A program made the translations under genes and the position numbers. From Eubacterium sp. (GTDB lineage Bacteria > Bacillota > Clostridia > Oscillospirales > Acutalibacteraceae), in contig JAFSTE010000013.1 of assembly GCA_017450645.1 (NCBI GenBank), positions 1-59,784 on the forward strand: DNA of 59,784 nucleotides, read 5' to 3'. Shown piece after piece: positions 8,321 to 17,050 of this stretch. Position 1 is the first letter of the stretch. Each line of letters begins with the position of its first letter. The notes below the pieces were generated by a model. That model was not told the DNA's origin. It did no database searches and saw nothing but the letters and a program-made list of their open reading frames with translations.

Positions 8321-9808
8321 TTATTTTACGTTATATAACTTTCTGTCGGTTTCTTTAAGGAACTGACCGTATTTGTACTTTTTCTTTACTGCTTTAAGGT
8401 TAGCCTTAACCTTGCCGCAAGCAAGCCTTGCAACAAGCTTGGTAGCGCTTGAATTGTAGTAGAAGCGCATATGCTGAACGTCCTTGATAAACCATGTGTT
8501 ATCCGGAAGCACGCAGGTTTTAGCATTAATAACCTTATCAGCGGATACGTACTTGCCCTTAGCCTTAAGCTTGTGACCGAATTTGGCAACTGTAGCGCCT
8601 GCGGAAGCGTGCTTAGTATCGATAAGTGCGTCGGTCTGATTATTCGCCTTAGAAGTAAGCGGAATACCCATTGTGCCGTAGCTTGCGATAATCGCAACCT
8701 GAACACCCTGCTTTTTAACAGCCTTGATATTCTTCTTAAATCTGCCCTGAACGCCGTGATACTTCTTAATCTTCTTATAAACGCCGCTCTTCTTGTCAAG
8801 GAAGCCTATCTTGCTCATTTCCTTAACGGCCTTGTCGTAGCTTGAATAAGGTACGCACTCCCAGAGTGACGGAATATTACCAATCCAAGGCTTAAGAACC
8901 TTCTTGTAAAGCGCCTTGATATTGCTCTTTTTCTTTACGAACTTTGAAAGGTAGTCTGCTGCGTAGCCGATACGCTTTTCGCCGAGAACTCCGAGGAGTC
9001 TGAAAAGAACCTTTGAGTTACCGCCGTCAAAAGAGGTTTCCATAGACTTGATGTACTTAAGTACAGTCTTTTTGCTAATCTTGATGTCGAGCGCATAAGC
9101 TCTTGCAACATCAACGCCGCCGATTGCAGGATTTACAAAAACAGCAGCCTTAATGTCCTTTTTGTTTTTATAAGCGTCAAAGTAAGCCGAAAGAACTGCG
9201 CCGCCGAGCGAGCAGCCAACAAGCGAAACCTTCTTAGCGCCGGTCTTTTTCTTAATAGTCTTGATGTAGCTGTTAAGCTGTTTTGCGGTTGTGCAAACAT
9301 CCTGACGCCAGTCGTAGTTAAAGCAGTACACATTTTTTGCGCCTACTTCTTTACAAAGCTGACGCGCGATTGCGCTCTCCGCAACATCTGCATCCTTCCA
9401 GTAGCTCTTATGCTTTGAAAGCGGGTCGGTCCAGTAGTTAATAACGCCCTGTCCCTTTTTGATGTTACCGTTTTTGGTGCAGTTGATAACATTGTCCTTA
9501 CCTACAAGCTGAGCAAGCTCGTTGATAAGCTTTTTATCGTTAGTCTTGCGCTTGGGGTCAAGCATCTTCATAACCTCGTCGATTACATCGCTGTCCTGAA
9601 GAAGGTCAACGATAAAGTTCTCGAGGCCGAGGTACTTAATTTCGCTTTGGTCGTCCGTTCCGATATTCTTATATACGGGATTTGCGCCGAGACCGTGAAC
9701 AAGGATTACGGGCGTTCTTGTCTCTTTAGCGAATGCGGGAGTCGCGATAGAAACAAGCATAATCACCGTAAGCAAGAAACAGGAAATCTTTTTAAGCATC
9801 GTTTTCAT
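8321..9808 (-). CDS. secreted LCAT-like alpha/beta-hydrolase (lipase/acyltransferase)
   Basis: 495 residues. Signal peptide (ISCFLLTVIMLVSIATPAFA) ending about residue 27. Oxyanion strand VILVHGLGANP; nucleophile elbow VGCSLGG with Ser200; the FNYDWRQD motif typical of lecithin:cholesterol acyltransferase-like hydrolases; probable catalytic His in KDVQHMRFY near the C-terminus. It likely hydrolyses or transacylates lipid esters outside the cell. The protein is unusually rich in lysine, as are the other secreted proteins here. The ATG at 9808 has GGAG seven bases upstream; an in-frame start 63 bases earlier would hide the signal peptide. It lies 28 bases after the GH3 gene, so the two are probably co-transcribed. 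Confidence 0.85.
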   Translation of the reverse strand: MKTMLKKISCFLLTVIMLVSIATPAFAKETRTPVILVHGLGANPVYKNIGTDDQSEIKYLGLENFIVDLLQDSDVIDEVMKMLDPKRKTNDKKLINELAQLVGKDNVINCTKNGNIKKGQGVINYWTDPLSKHKSYWKDADVAESAIARQLCKEVGAKNVYCFNYDWRQDVCTTAKQLNSYIKTIKKKTGAKKVSLVGCSLGGAVLSAYFDAYKNKKDIKAAVFVNPAIGGVDVARAYALDIKISKKTVLKYIKSMETSFDGGNSKVLFRLLGVLGEKRIGYAADYLSKFVKKKSNIKALYKKVLKPWIGNIPSLWECVPYSSYDKAVKEMSKIGFLDKKSGVYKKIKKYHGVQGRFKKNIKAVKKQGVQVAIIASYGTMGIPLTSKANNQTDALIDTKHASAGATVAKFGHKLKAKGKYVSADKVINAKTCVLPDNTWFIKDVQHMRFYYNSSATKLVARLACGKVKANLKAVKKKYKYGQFLKETDRKLYNVK

Positions 9809-9836
9809 ATTTTTCTCCTTTTCTTTGATTACAAAG

Positions 9837-12290
9837 TTAGATTGACTTAAGCAGATGCGGAAGCTTAGCAATAGTTGCGCCGAGACGCCAGAAGATTGCG
9901 TTAAAACCTACGAATGTGGACTCGTCGTCGTTAAGAATCTTAAGCAGTCCGCGAGCCTGTGCCGGCGAGAATGCGCCCATCGACATAGCGATAAAGTTAC
10001 GCATCGGAATCTGAGTTGCCATTGCGGCAAGCATCTTGCCGTCGCCGTTTTCTGCAGAGCCCATCTTGGACATAATCTTTTCGATAAGTCTGCAAATCTT
10101 GCCGCCCCACTTAGTGTGTCTTGCGTCGTTAAGGCAGCAGTAAAGGTCAATCTTTTTATTCGGGTCAATATCGGGTGACGGAAGCTCGCCGTAAATTACA
10201 GCAAAGTCCTCGCGGGTGATACCCGCAACATTGTTGTAGTAATTAGGAGCAGTTTCTCTGTAATCGGGGATTTCAGCCTCAACGGTACCCTCAACATATA
10301 CCTGAGCGGCAATGCGGATATCCCTTGACGAAGCGCCTACGCCGATTAAGAAGTCCCCGCTTTCAACAAACCAATCGTTTGTGTTGATGTTAAAGAACGC
10401 GAACGCTCTCTTATCGAGAGTGAACTCAACCTCAGCGGTTTCGCCCGCCTTGATAAATACCTTCTTAAATGCACGAAGCTCTTTTTCGGGGCGGAAAATA
10501 GTGCTCTCTTTATCAGCTACATAAAGCTGAGCAACCTCAGCGCCGTCCCTGTCGCCTGTGTTTTTAATCTTAAAGCTTACGGTAAGCTCGTCAGTATCCT
10601 TAATTCTGCTTGCCGAAGTCTTAATATCGCTGTACTCAAAGGTTGTGTACGAAAGACCGAAGCCAAACGGGAATACGATATCCTTATCGGTTCTGTCATA
10701 ATACTTATAGCCGATAAATACGCTCTCTCTGTGTTCCGAGGTAACGGGTCCGCCCGGATAGTTACCGAAGGTCGGGTTATCCTCGAAAGCAGCGGGATAG
10801 GTTTCGGTAGTCTTACCCGACGGGTTAACCTCGCCGGTAAGAATTCTTGCAACTGCGATACCGCTTGCCTGTCCGCCGAGACCCGAATTAAGAAGTCCCT
10901 TAACCTTATCAAGCCAGGGCATAAGAACTACCGAGCCGCCCGCAAGAACAACAGCGGTGTTTTCGTTAGCCTCTGCAATCTTTTCTACAAGAGCGTTGTG
11001 CGACGACGGCATATCAATAGACAATCTGTCGTAACCCTCGCCCTCGAACTCCTCGGTAAGACCTACGAATACAAGCGCAACGTCAGCAGCCTTTGCTGCT
11101 TCAACAGCTTCGTTAAAGAGCTCGTCGTTAACCTCGTCCTTGCTCTTTTCGTATCCTCTTGCGTATGTAACATCCACGCCGAGCGCCTTAAGATTATCGA
11201 GCGCGTTATCAAGCTTAGTCGGATTGATAACCGATGAGCCTGCGCCCTGGAAGCGCGGCGACTCAGCCATTTCGCCGATAACGGCAACCTTAGCGCCTGC
11301 CTTAAGAGGAAGAATATTGTCGTCGTTTTTAAGGAGCTGCATCGAGCCCTCTGCAATCCTTGCAGCGATTTCGTGATGCTCGTTAATATCGAAGTTATAC
11401 TCTTTTTCGAGAGCGGGCTTGGACTTAAGGATAAGGTCAACAACGGTGTCAACACGCTCGTTAAGTACAGCCTCGTCAAGCTCGCCGCTCTGAACGGCAG
11501 CAACAATCTTTTTAGTGTTAAGCGGACCTGAGGTCGGCATCTCAAGGTCGGTGCCGTTAATAAGTCCGGGAATTCTGTCAACAGATGAACCCCAGTCTGT
11601 TACGAAAAGGCCTTCAAAGCCCCACTCGCCCCTAGCAATCTCCTGCTGGGTGTGACCGTTTTGAGAAGCGTAAACGCCGTTAATCCTGTTATAAGAGTTC
11701 ATAACGGTCCAGGGCTGAGCCTCTTTAATAGCGATTTCAAAAGCGGGAAGATAGGTCTCGCGAAGGGTACGCTCGTCGATAATCTCGTCGATTACCATTC
11801 TGAACGCTTCCTGAGAGTTAGCGCAAAAATGCTTAAGCGAAGTACCTACGCCCATTGACTGAATACCGTTAATTACAGCGGCTGAGCACTTACCTGCAAG
11901 ATACGGGTCCTCGCTGAAATACTCGAAGTTACGGCCGCAAACGGGTGAACGCTTAATGTTAGTACCGGGGCCGAGAATAACGGATACCTTTTCGTTAAGG
12001 CACTCCTTACCCATAGCCTCGCCTGCCTTAAACAAAAGTTCAGGGTCCCAGGAGCAGCTCGAAGTAGCTGCGGGCGGGAAGCAGGTAGCAGGAACCGAGT
12101 TACCGAGACCGATACCGTTAGAGGTCTTTTTGTCGGTGTTCTGCTTACGCAGACCGTGAGGTCCGTCAGTTACCATGATTTTCGGGAGTCCGAGCTCGGG
12201 TGCTTCCTCAAGATGCCAGTAGTCATAACCTGACACAAAAGCAGCTTTCTGCTCAAGACTCATTTTCTCCACAATTTCAGAATGCTTCAT
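9837..12290 (-). CDS. glycoside hydrolase family 3 beta-glucosidase
   Basis: 817 residues, no signal peptide, so cytosolic. GH3 TIM-barrel with catalytic nucleophile Asp232 in FVTDWGSS and the substrate-binding KHFCANSQE and NGTDLEMP segments. The alpha/beta sandwich includes KVAVIGEMAESPRFQGAGSS, and a fibronectin-III-like domain follows (GDRDGAEVAQLYV). A C-terminal helical extension of roughly 110 residues (from about 705) is found in many clostridial members. It releases glucose or other beta-linked sugars from imported oligosaccharides. The start is supported by GGAG six bases upstream. It is first in a two-gene unit with the secreted lipase, an odd functional pairing. Confidence 0.93.
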   Translation of the reverse strand: MKHSEIVEKMSLEQKAAFVSGYDYWHLEEAPELGLPKIMVTDGPHGLRKQNTDKKTSNGIGLGNSVPATCFPPAATSSCSWDPELLFKAGEAMGKECLNEKVSVILGPGTNIKRSPVCGRNFEYFSEDPYLAGKCSAAVINGIQSMGVGTSLKHFCANSQEAFRMVIDEIIDERTLRETYLPAFEIAIKEAQPWTVMNSYNRINGVYASQNGHTQQEIARGEWGFEGLFVTDWGSSVDRIPGLINGTDLEMPTSGPLNTKKIVAAVQSGELDEAVLNERVDTVVDLILKSKPALEKEYNFDINEHHEIAARIAEGSMQLLKNDDNILPLKAGAKVAVIGEMAESPRFQGAGSSVINPTKLDNALDNLKALGVDVTYARGYEKSKDEVNDELFNEAVEAAKAADVALVFVGLTEEFEGEGYDRLSIDMPSSHNALVEKIAEANENTAVVLAGGSVVLMPWLDKVKGLLNSGLGGQASGIAVARILTGEVNPSGKTTETYPAAFEDNPTFGNYPGGPVTSEHRESVFIGYKYYDRTDKDIVFPFGFGLSYTTFEYSDIKTSASRIKDTDELTVSFKIKNTGDRDGAEVAQLYVADKESTIFRPEKELRAFKKVFIKAGETAEVEFTLDKRAFAFFNINTNDWFVESGDFLIGVGASSRDIRIAAQVYVEGTVEAEIPDYRETAPNYYNNVAGITREDFAVIYGELPSPDIDPNKKIDLYCCLNDARHTKWGGKICRLIEKIMSKMGSAENGDGKMLAAMATQIPMRNFIAMSMGAFSPAQARGLLKILNDDESTFVGFNAIFWRLGATIAKLPHLLKSI

Positions 12291-12442
12291 TTTTTACTCC
12301 TTTCAAAGTAAGATAAATTAATACGAGTAATATTATACAATACAAAAATCAATTTGTCACTATTTTTTGTTAAAAAATATAGAATTTAAATTTTTATTGT
12401 GTTAATATACGCTTATAGATAAGAAATTGCGGGGCTAATGTT

Positions 12443-13042
12443 ATGAAAAAAGAGTTAAATCATTTTTATATCGGCTCGTCCTACGGCGGAAATCAGGAAT
12501 GGTTTTCTACCTTTTTTATGCGCCTTGGCGGCTGCGCTGCCGAAACAGCGTGCGATATGTGTATATATCTCGATAAATACAAAAGCACCTCGCTATACCC
12601 TTTTGACAAGGATAATGTAACGAGGGCTGACTATGTTCGTTTTTCAAATATTATGAAGCCGTACCTTCACCCGCGTATGTCGGGCATCGACAGGCTCGGC
12701 ATCTACATTGACGGCTTTGGCGAATACCTTAAAAGCGCCGGCGCTAGAATTACGCTAAGCGGTGTCGAGGGCAGCGAGGACAGCCAAAAAGCCAAGGCGG
12801 ATTTAAGGGCTCAGCTTGACAGTGACATACCCGTCCCCTTTTTATGCCTTTTGCACGAAAACAGCAGGTATAAGGAGTACGAGTGGCACTGGTTTTTAAT
12901 AAACGGATACGAAAACGCGGGCGACAAAATGCGCGTAAAAGCCGTTACCTACAGCGAGTGGGAGTGGCTCGATTTTGACGAGCTATGGAACACGAACAGA
13001 GCTAAAAAAGGCGGATTTATAGTATTAAATCTTAACACCTAA
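12443..13042 (+). CDS. papain-like (C39-like) cysteine-peptidase fold protein, role unknown
   Basis: 199 residues without signal peptide or membrane segment. It opens with GGNQEWF, which could place Gln18 as oxyanion residue, followed by GGCAAETACDMC with Cys31 as candidate nucleophile. The segment YEWHWFLINGYE supplies His149 with the beta-strand context usual for papain-like folds, and Asn/Asp candidates follow (NGY, WLDFDELWN). I recognise the fold pattern, not a named family. It is monocistronic and divergent from the GH3 gene. Its stop codon overlaps the convergent lipoprotein gene by four bases. Ribosome site weak (GGGGC). Alternative: a non-catalytic relative. Confidence 0.6.
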   Translation: MKKELNHFYIGSSYGGNQEWFSTFFMRLGGCAAETACDMCIYLDKYKSTSLYPFDKDNVTRADYVRFSNIMKPYLHPRMSGIDRLGIYIDGFGEYLKSAGARITLSGVEGSEDSQKAKADLRAQLDSDIPVPFLCLLHENSRYKEYEWHWFLINGYENAGDKMRVKAVTYSEWEWLDFDELWNTNRAKKGGFIVLNLNT

Positions 13043-13473
13043 ACCCTTGTTATTACTATATCCGAGAGCTTAATGGTTTTTATTTCGTCCTCCGAATATG
13101 TAATGTCAAACGCGCCAAGCGAGGTCCGGCTTTTGCCGTTTTCAAGCGCGGTAAAGACCTCGTACAAAAGCAGTGCGGGATTAGTTTTATCTATGCTGTC
13201 TGTCGGCATTTCTTTAATCATACTGTCCTTAGAAAAGGTGACTGTTTTGCCGTCGCAGCTAATCGTAAGACCGCGCGCGTTAGTGGAATTAACGGTTATA
13301 AAAGCTACACTGTTTTTCCACTTTATACTGCAATCAAACGAAAAATCCCCCGTCGTATAAATCGCATTAAAAGAGTATGTGCGATTTTTGGCAGGGGGTT
13401 TATTTTGTTCTGTACAAGCGGTGAGCGAAAAGAACACTGCCGCTGCACAGATAAGTGCTATTATTTTTTTCAA
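13039..13473 (-). CDS. small lipoprotein, function unknown
   Basis: 144 residues. A lipoprotein signal (IIALICAAAVFFSLTAC) with lipobox LTAC places Cys19 as the lipidated residue. The remainder is a beta-rich domain of about 120 residues (FSFDCSIKWKNSVAFITVNS...GLTISCDGKTVTFS). No family recognised. It is the last gene of the four-gene unit with the NAD(P)HX repair enzyme, 13 bases after it, and ends tail to tail with the papain-like gene with a four-base overlap of stop codons, leaving no room for a separate terminator. Confidence 0.75.
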   Translation of the reverse strand: MKKIIALICAAAVFFSLTACTEQNKPPAKNRTYSFNAIYTTGDFSFDCSIKWKNSVAFITVNSTNARGLTISCDGKTVTFSKDSMIKEMPTDSIDKTNPALLLYEVFTALENGKSRTSLGAFDITYSEDEIKTIKLSDIVITRV

Positions 13474-13486
13474 TATGTATCAACGC

Positions 13487-14995
13487 CTACTCAAAATTAG
13501 ACATTAAAACACCGAGAAGTTCCGTCATATCAGAAACGGTCATTCCCCGTTGGCTGACACATTTTGCCGCCTCGTCGCCGCAAAGTCCGTGCAGGTAAAC
13601 ACCTGCCGCTGCGGCGTCAAGCGGGGACGCGCCCTGCGCGATAAACGACGCAATCATACCCGAAAGCATATCGCCCGTACCGCCCATAGCCATACCCGGG
13701 TTGCCGGTAATATTTACAAACACTTTTTCTCCGTCCGTTACCACTGTGTTTGCTCCCTTTAATACAAGAACAACCTTATTCTCCTTTGCAAAATTCTTTG
13801 CAATATTTATTCTGTCCTTTTGTATCTCGGCTACCGTTTTTGATACCAGCCTTGCCATCTCGCCGGGATGAGGCGTGAGAACTGTCGGCGCTTTAATATC
13901 CTTAATAATATTTATGCACCGACTAAGGCAATTTATACCATCAGCGTCAAGAACAACGGGACATTTTGCATTTTTTAAAACATAGTCGCAGATAATTCGC
14001 GTATCGTCGTTATCGCCGACGCCGCAGCCGAAAAGTATAGCGGACGTCCAGTCAAATTCGGATTTTAGCGAATAGGTAATATCAGCCGAAAAAGTACCGT
14101 CAAGCGTTTGTGCAACGGGTTTAAAAATCGGCTGGGTTAAATGCGACGCAGCGAGCGGATAAGCGCTCTCGGGGATAACGAGCTTTAAGAGCCCCACCCC
14201 GCTTCTTATCGCGGATTCAGCGGAGATTACAGCCGCGCCGAACATCGAATAGCTGCCGCAGATATTGAGCTGATGGCCGAAAGTGCCCTTGTTTGAATTT
14301 TTGTCGCGCTTAGCAAAAATCGAGCTTACATATTCGGGCGTGATAGTAGTTATATACTCGTCCTCGTAGCAGTCCTCGGGTATGCCGATATTCACCGTTT
14401 CGACCTCGCCGCAAAACGCGTTTGCAGGCGGCAGAACGTGAGCAAATTTAAGCGTGGAAATAGCTATAGTATAGTCCGCTTTAATACAGTTTTTGCACGC
14501 GGCGCCGCTCTCGGAGTCAGTACCGCTCGGCGTATCTACGGATATAACGGTAGTACCGCTGTTATTCACTGCTTCAAAGATTTTGTCAAACGGCTCACGC
14601 GCCTCGCCGTGAAATCCGATACCGAACATACAGTCAACGACAAAGCCGCAGTTAAGCGAGTCGGCGCAAAAATCCTCAACGGGAACGCCGCTTCTTTTTG
14701 CTTGCTCAAAGTACATTTTGGGTTCTGCGATTGTAGGCTCGCCCTTACAGAGAACTATCTTAACATCAACGCCCCACGCGTACAAAAGCCTTGCGATTAC
14801 AAAGCCGTCGCCTGCGTTTTTGCCCGCGCCGCAAAGGACGGACACGCTCTCTTTTTTCATTTCTTCGCCATAGCGGCTGAACATATTCTCAGCGCAGGCA
14901 GTGCCCGCCTTAAGCATTAATTCCGCCTCGGTGGAATAGCGCTCAAAGCATAAATTCTCTACTTTTCTAATCTGACTCGCAGTTAAAATTCTCAT
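13487..14995 (-). CDS. nnr: bifunctional NAD(P)H-hydrate epimerase / ADP-dependent NAD(P)HX dehydratase
   Basis: 502 residues. The N-terminal YjeF_N epimerase (about 1-215: VLCGAGKNAGDGFVIARLL, FGIGFHGEAREPF, SVDTPSGTDSESG) is fused to a C-terminal ribokinase-like dehydratase (about 225-500: GTFGHQLNICGSYSMFGAA, LTPHPGEMARL, ITGNPGMAMGGTGDMLSG). It repairs damaged, hydrated NAD(P)H in the cytosol. I place the start at ATG 14995; an in-frame extension of 76 codons overlaps the upstream coding region and has no family resemblance. It sits four bases after the DUF4430 gene and 13 before the lipoprotein, so it is co-transcribed with secreted proteins of unknown role. Confidence 0.94.
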   Translation of the reverse strand: MRILTASQIRKVENLCFERYSTEAELMLKAGTACAENMFSRYGEEMKKESVSVLCGAGKNAGDGFVIARLLYAWGVDVKIVLCKGEPTIAEPKMYFEQAKRSGVPVEDFCADSLNCGFVVDCMFGIGFHGEAREPFDKIFEAVNNSGTTVISVDTPSGTDSESGAACKNCIKADYTIAISTLKFAHVLPPANAFCGEVETVNIGIPEDCYEDEYITTITPEYVSSIFAKRDKNSNKGTFGHQLNICGSYSMFGAAVISAESAIRSGVGLLKLVIPESAYPLAASHLTQPIFKPVAQTLDGTFSADITYSLKSEFDWTSAILFGCGVGDNDDTRIICDYVLKNAKCPVVLDADGINCLSRCINIIKDIKAPTVLTPHPGEMARLVSKTVAEIQKDRINIAKNFAKENKVVLVLKGANTVVTDGEKVFVNITGNPGMAMGGTGDMLSGMIASFIAQGASPLDAAAAGVYLHGLCGDEAAKCVSQRGMTVSDMTELLGVLMSNFE

Positions 14996-14999
14996 AATA

Positions 15000-15812
15000 T
15001 CACAACCTGTCGTTATAGCTTGTAACATACTTAAAATGTATTTCCTCGCCACCCTCAAGGGTGTATTTATCAATGGGCTTAAGCGGGAAGCTGCCGTTAA
15101 CATAGTAGGTCCAGCCGCTCTGCTTAGTACAGTCGCCCTCGTCGATATTATTAATGCCGACGATATAAACGCTGCTGCCTGCAGGCCTTTGGTTAATAGG
15201 AATATTTTTCTCGCTGCAGGCACGCTTTAAAATGTCGTAGACCGTATCGCCTTTTTTTAATTTAACGCTGTAATTCTTTAGGATATAGCCGTTTTTTGGC
15301 ACATATTTTTCGTGACCTTCGGGGAGCTTATCCATCTTGTCAAGAAGCGTGATGCACTCTATAGTCAAGCCGCACTGTGTCTTATCGGGTACCTTATCGG
15401 TAGTAGTATGCGTGCTTTTTTCGGTAGTAGCGGAGTCGGGCTTTTTAGTGGTAGAGGCAGGCTTTTTGGTGCTGCTCTCTTTTTTAGTTTTGCTCTCTTT
15501 TTCGGACTTATCCTCTTTTGAGGGCTCAGTGCTTTTATCCTCTTTTTTATCGGCAGAGGACTCTTTTTCGGTTTTATCCTTATCTGTTTTATCCGTAGAT
15601 TCGGTCTTATCGGACGACTTTTTTGAGGTGGATTTTTCCGCCTTTTTTTGCGCCTTATCGGTGGTGCTTTGTCCGGCGGTGCTTTCTTCCTCATAAGTCT
15701 CGGCAAAAGTTATGCTCTCGCCCTGTGCGCTTTTGTGCGCGTGAACATAGTCGATACCGACAAGCGCCGCAAGTATACAGATAATTACAATTATAGTGAC
15801 AGTTTTTTTCAT
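15000..15812 (-). CDS. secreted DUF4430 protein with Ser/Thr/Lys wall-spanning linker
   Basis: 270 residues. An N-terminal membrane segment (TVTIIVIICILAALVGID) is followed by a linker of about 110 residues made almost only of Lys, Glu, Ser, Thr and Asp. The C-terminal DUF4430 domain (about 150-270: CGLTIECITLLD, GDTVYDILKRACSEKN, GWTYYVNGSFPLKPIDKY, EGGEEIHFKYVTSY) resembles the beta domain of cobalamin-binding intrinsic-factor-type proteins and occurs near B12 or ECF transport genes in other Firmicutes. Here its neighbours are an HPr-kinase-like gene, overlapping by one base (TAATG), and nnr. Ligand unknown. The low-complexity linker shows strong strand and frame shadows. Confidence 0.82.
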   Translation of the reverse strand: MKKTVTIIVIICILAALVGIDYVHAHKSAQGESITFAETYEEESTAGQSTTDKAQKKAEKSTSKKSSDKTESTDKTDKDKTEKESSADKKEDKSTEPSKEDKSEKESKTKKESSTKKPASTTKKPDSATTEKSTHTTTDKVPDKTQCGLTIECITLLDKMDKLPEGHEKYVPKNGYILKNYSVKLKKGDTVYDILKRACSEKNIPINQRPAGSSVYIVGINNIDEGDCTKQSGWTYYVNGSFPLKPIDKYTLEGGEEIHFKYVTSYNDRL

Positions 15813-16513
15813 TATTTTTCCTTTATAAGTTCGTTATACGCGACCTCGAACGCCTCGTCGCTCATATCGCAAAACAGGTTGTAAAAGGTGATATTTTTAA
15901 ACATTTCGTCAAGCACATCAAACAGCTTTTCCATCCCCTGCTCGCCGAGTTTGCGTATAGTCTGCGAAAAGATTTTAAACACCGCGCTTTGCGTGTCGGC
16001 AACCTCTATTCTGTTTTCCTTTGCGCGCTCGATAAAGCAGATTGAGTCAAGCGGTACAATTTCGGGGCGCGATATGTCGTCCCTGCCGCTCCACGGCGTT
16101 CCGCAGGCGCAGAGTCTTCCGTCGATTACGCGGATTGCGGGCTTGTCGTCGTTAAGGATATACGCGCCATCGAGGTGCTTAAGCCAAAGCTTGGTGTGCG
16201 TGGTTTTGCCCACTCCGCTTGACGCAGAAAAGGCGTACGCCCTGCCGTTATACACTACGCACGAAGCGTGCAGCATAATACCGTTAAAGTTCAGGAGCTG
16301 TCTGTAAAAATCGTCGCCCGTTATCATATACTCCCAGTCGGAGTAGTTAAGCTCGAGATGCTCGGCTACAGCCTTATTAACGCGGTTTTCATCAACGGTT
16401 ATAACGATATCCGCCGTACCGTCCTTACAAAGATAAGGCTGAGCCTGAGTGACAATCCTGCCCTTAGCATTTTCAATTTTCACCGTAAGATTTGCGATAC
16501 TGTAAAGCGGCAT
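15812..16513 (-). CDS. orphan HPr-kinase/PEPCK-like P-loop protein
   Basis: 233 residues. Walker A SASSGVGKTTH preceded by a conserved His (GIMLHASCVV), a Walker-B-like ILNDDKP, and the PW-SG signature CGTPWSGRDDI. This is the HPr kinase/phosphoenolpyruvate-carboxykinase-like fold, in the subgroup usually found beside PqqD-like and radical-SAM genes in peptide-modification clusters. No PqqD, radical-SAM or precursor peptide gene is in view. It is the first gene of the unit, with its own promoter at 16544-16572 and an AAGGAC ribosome site. It could phosphorylate a small molecule or protein; the target is unknown. It lacks the N-terminal domain of true HPr kinase, so it should not be called HprK. 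Confidence 0.75.
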   Translation of the reverse strand: MPLYSIANLTVKIENAKGRIVTQAQPYLCKDGTADIVITVDENRVNKAVAEHLELNYSDWEYMITGDDFYRQLLNFNGIMLHASCVVYNGRAYAFSASSGVGKTTHTKLWLKHLDGAYILNDDKPAIRVIDGRLCACGTPWSGRDDISRPEIVPLDSICFIERAKENRIEVADTQSAVFKIFSQTIRKLGEQGMEKLFDVLDEMFKNITFYNLFCDMSDEAFEVAYNELIKEK

Positions 16514-16543
16514 AAATTTCGTCCTTAAATAAAATGTAAGTTA

Positions 16544-16572
16544 ATTATAAAATATACTTTTGTACAAGTCAA
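16544..16572 (-). promoter_or_regulatory. sigma-A promoter for the HPrK-like/DUF4430/nnr/lipoprotein unit
   Basis: Minus strand: TTGACT, 17-base spacer, perfect TATAAT. The predicted start lies about 25 bases before the ATG at 16513. Confidence 0.75.
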
Positions 16573-16581
16573 ATATAAAAG

Positions 16582-16609
16582 TTGATTTTTTGTTTTTTTA
16601 TGGTAAAAT
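16582..16609 (+). promoter_or_regulatory. promoter for GNAT-mltG with leaderless arrangement
   Basis: Plus strand: TTGATT, 16-base spacer, TAAAAT, with only six bases between the -10 box and the ATG at 16616. Transcription would begin at or next to the start codon. No Shine-Dalgarno sequence is present. Confidence 0.6.
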
Positions 16610-16615
16610 AGCCTT

Positions 16616-17050
16616 ATGAAAACTGTATTTATTAATTGTAACGACAACGCGTTTGAGGAAGTCAGGCGTATTCGCACCGAGGTTTTTACGCTCGAGCAGG
16701 GCGCTGACAAAAAAGAGTTTGACGAATACGACAGCGACGGCAGCACCGTATTTTTGCTTTTGTATGAAGATAAAAAGCCGCTCGCTACGGGCAGGCTCGC
16801 AAAAACGCAAACGGGCTTTAAGCTCGGCAGGATAGCTGTTTTAAAAAGCGAACGCGGCAAGGGCTTAGGCAAGGTACTTGTCACCGCACTTTGCGATAAG
16901 GCGGAGTCGCTCGGCGCGCCGTTTGTACTCGTTGACGCTCAGCTGCACGCGGTTGAATTTTACAAAAAGCTCGGTTTTACAGAAACCGGCGAGGATAATA
17001 TCACCGACAGAGGCATTACACATATGCCGATGAGAAAGGATTTAATATGA
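16616..17050 (+). CDS. GNAT-family N-acetyltransferase (ElaA-like)
   Basis: 144 residues. GNAT fold with the acetyl-CoA loop in RIAVLKSERGKGLGKVLVTALCD (R/Q-x-x-G-x-G/A pattern) and the late segment AVEFYKKLGFTETGED. An N-terminal RTEVFTLEQG places it in the ElaA/YjcF-like subgroup. Acceptor substrate unknown. Its stop overlaps the mltG start as ATGA, so the two are translationally coupled. The gene has no visible ribosome binding site and a -10 box only six bases upstream, suggesting a leaderless transcript. Confidence 0.9.
   Translation: MKTVFINCNDNAFEEVRRIRTEVFTLEQGADKKEFDEYDSDGSTVFLLLYEDKKPLATGRLAKTQTGFKLGRIAVLKSERGKGLGKVLVTALCDKAESLGAPFVLVDAQLHAVEFYKKLGFTETGEDNITDRGITHMPMRKDLI

Noticed and set aside
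14996-15223. N-terminal extension of the NAD(P)HX repair gene by 76 codons
   Set aside because: It overlaps the DUF4430 coding region in another frame and has no family similarity; ATG 14995 gives the normal N-terminus.
15312-15706. Hydrophobic or basic frames within the DUF4430 gene linker
   Set aside because: Produced by the low-complexity Lys/Ser/Thr linker read in other frames.
15812-16513. True HPr kinase/phosphorylase (hprK)
   Set aside because: Lacks the N-terminal domain and usual context; only the P-loop kinase core pattern is shared.
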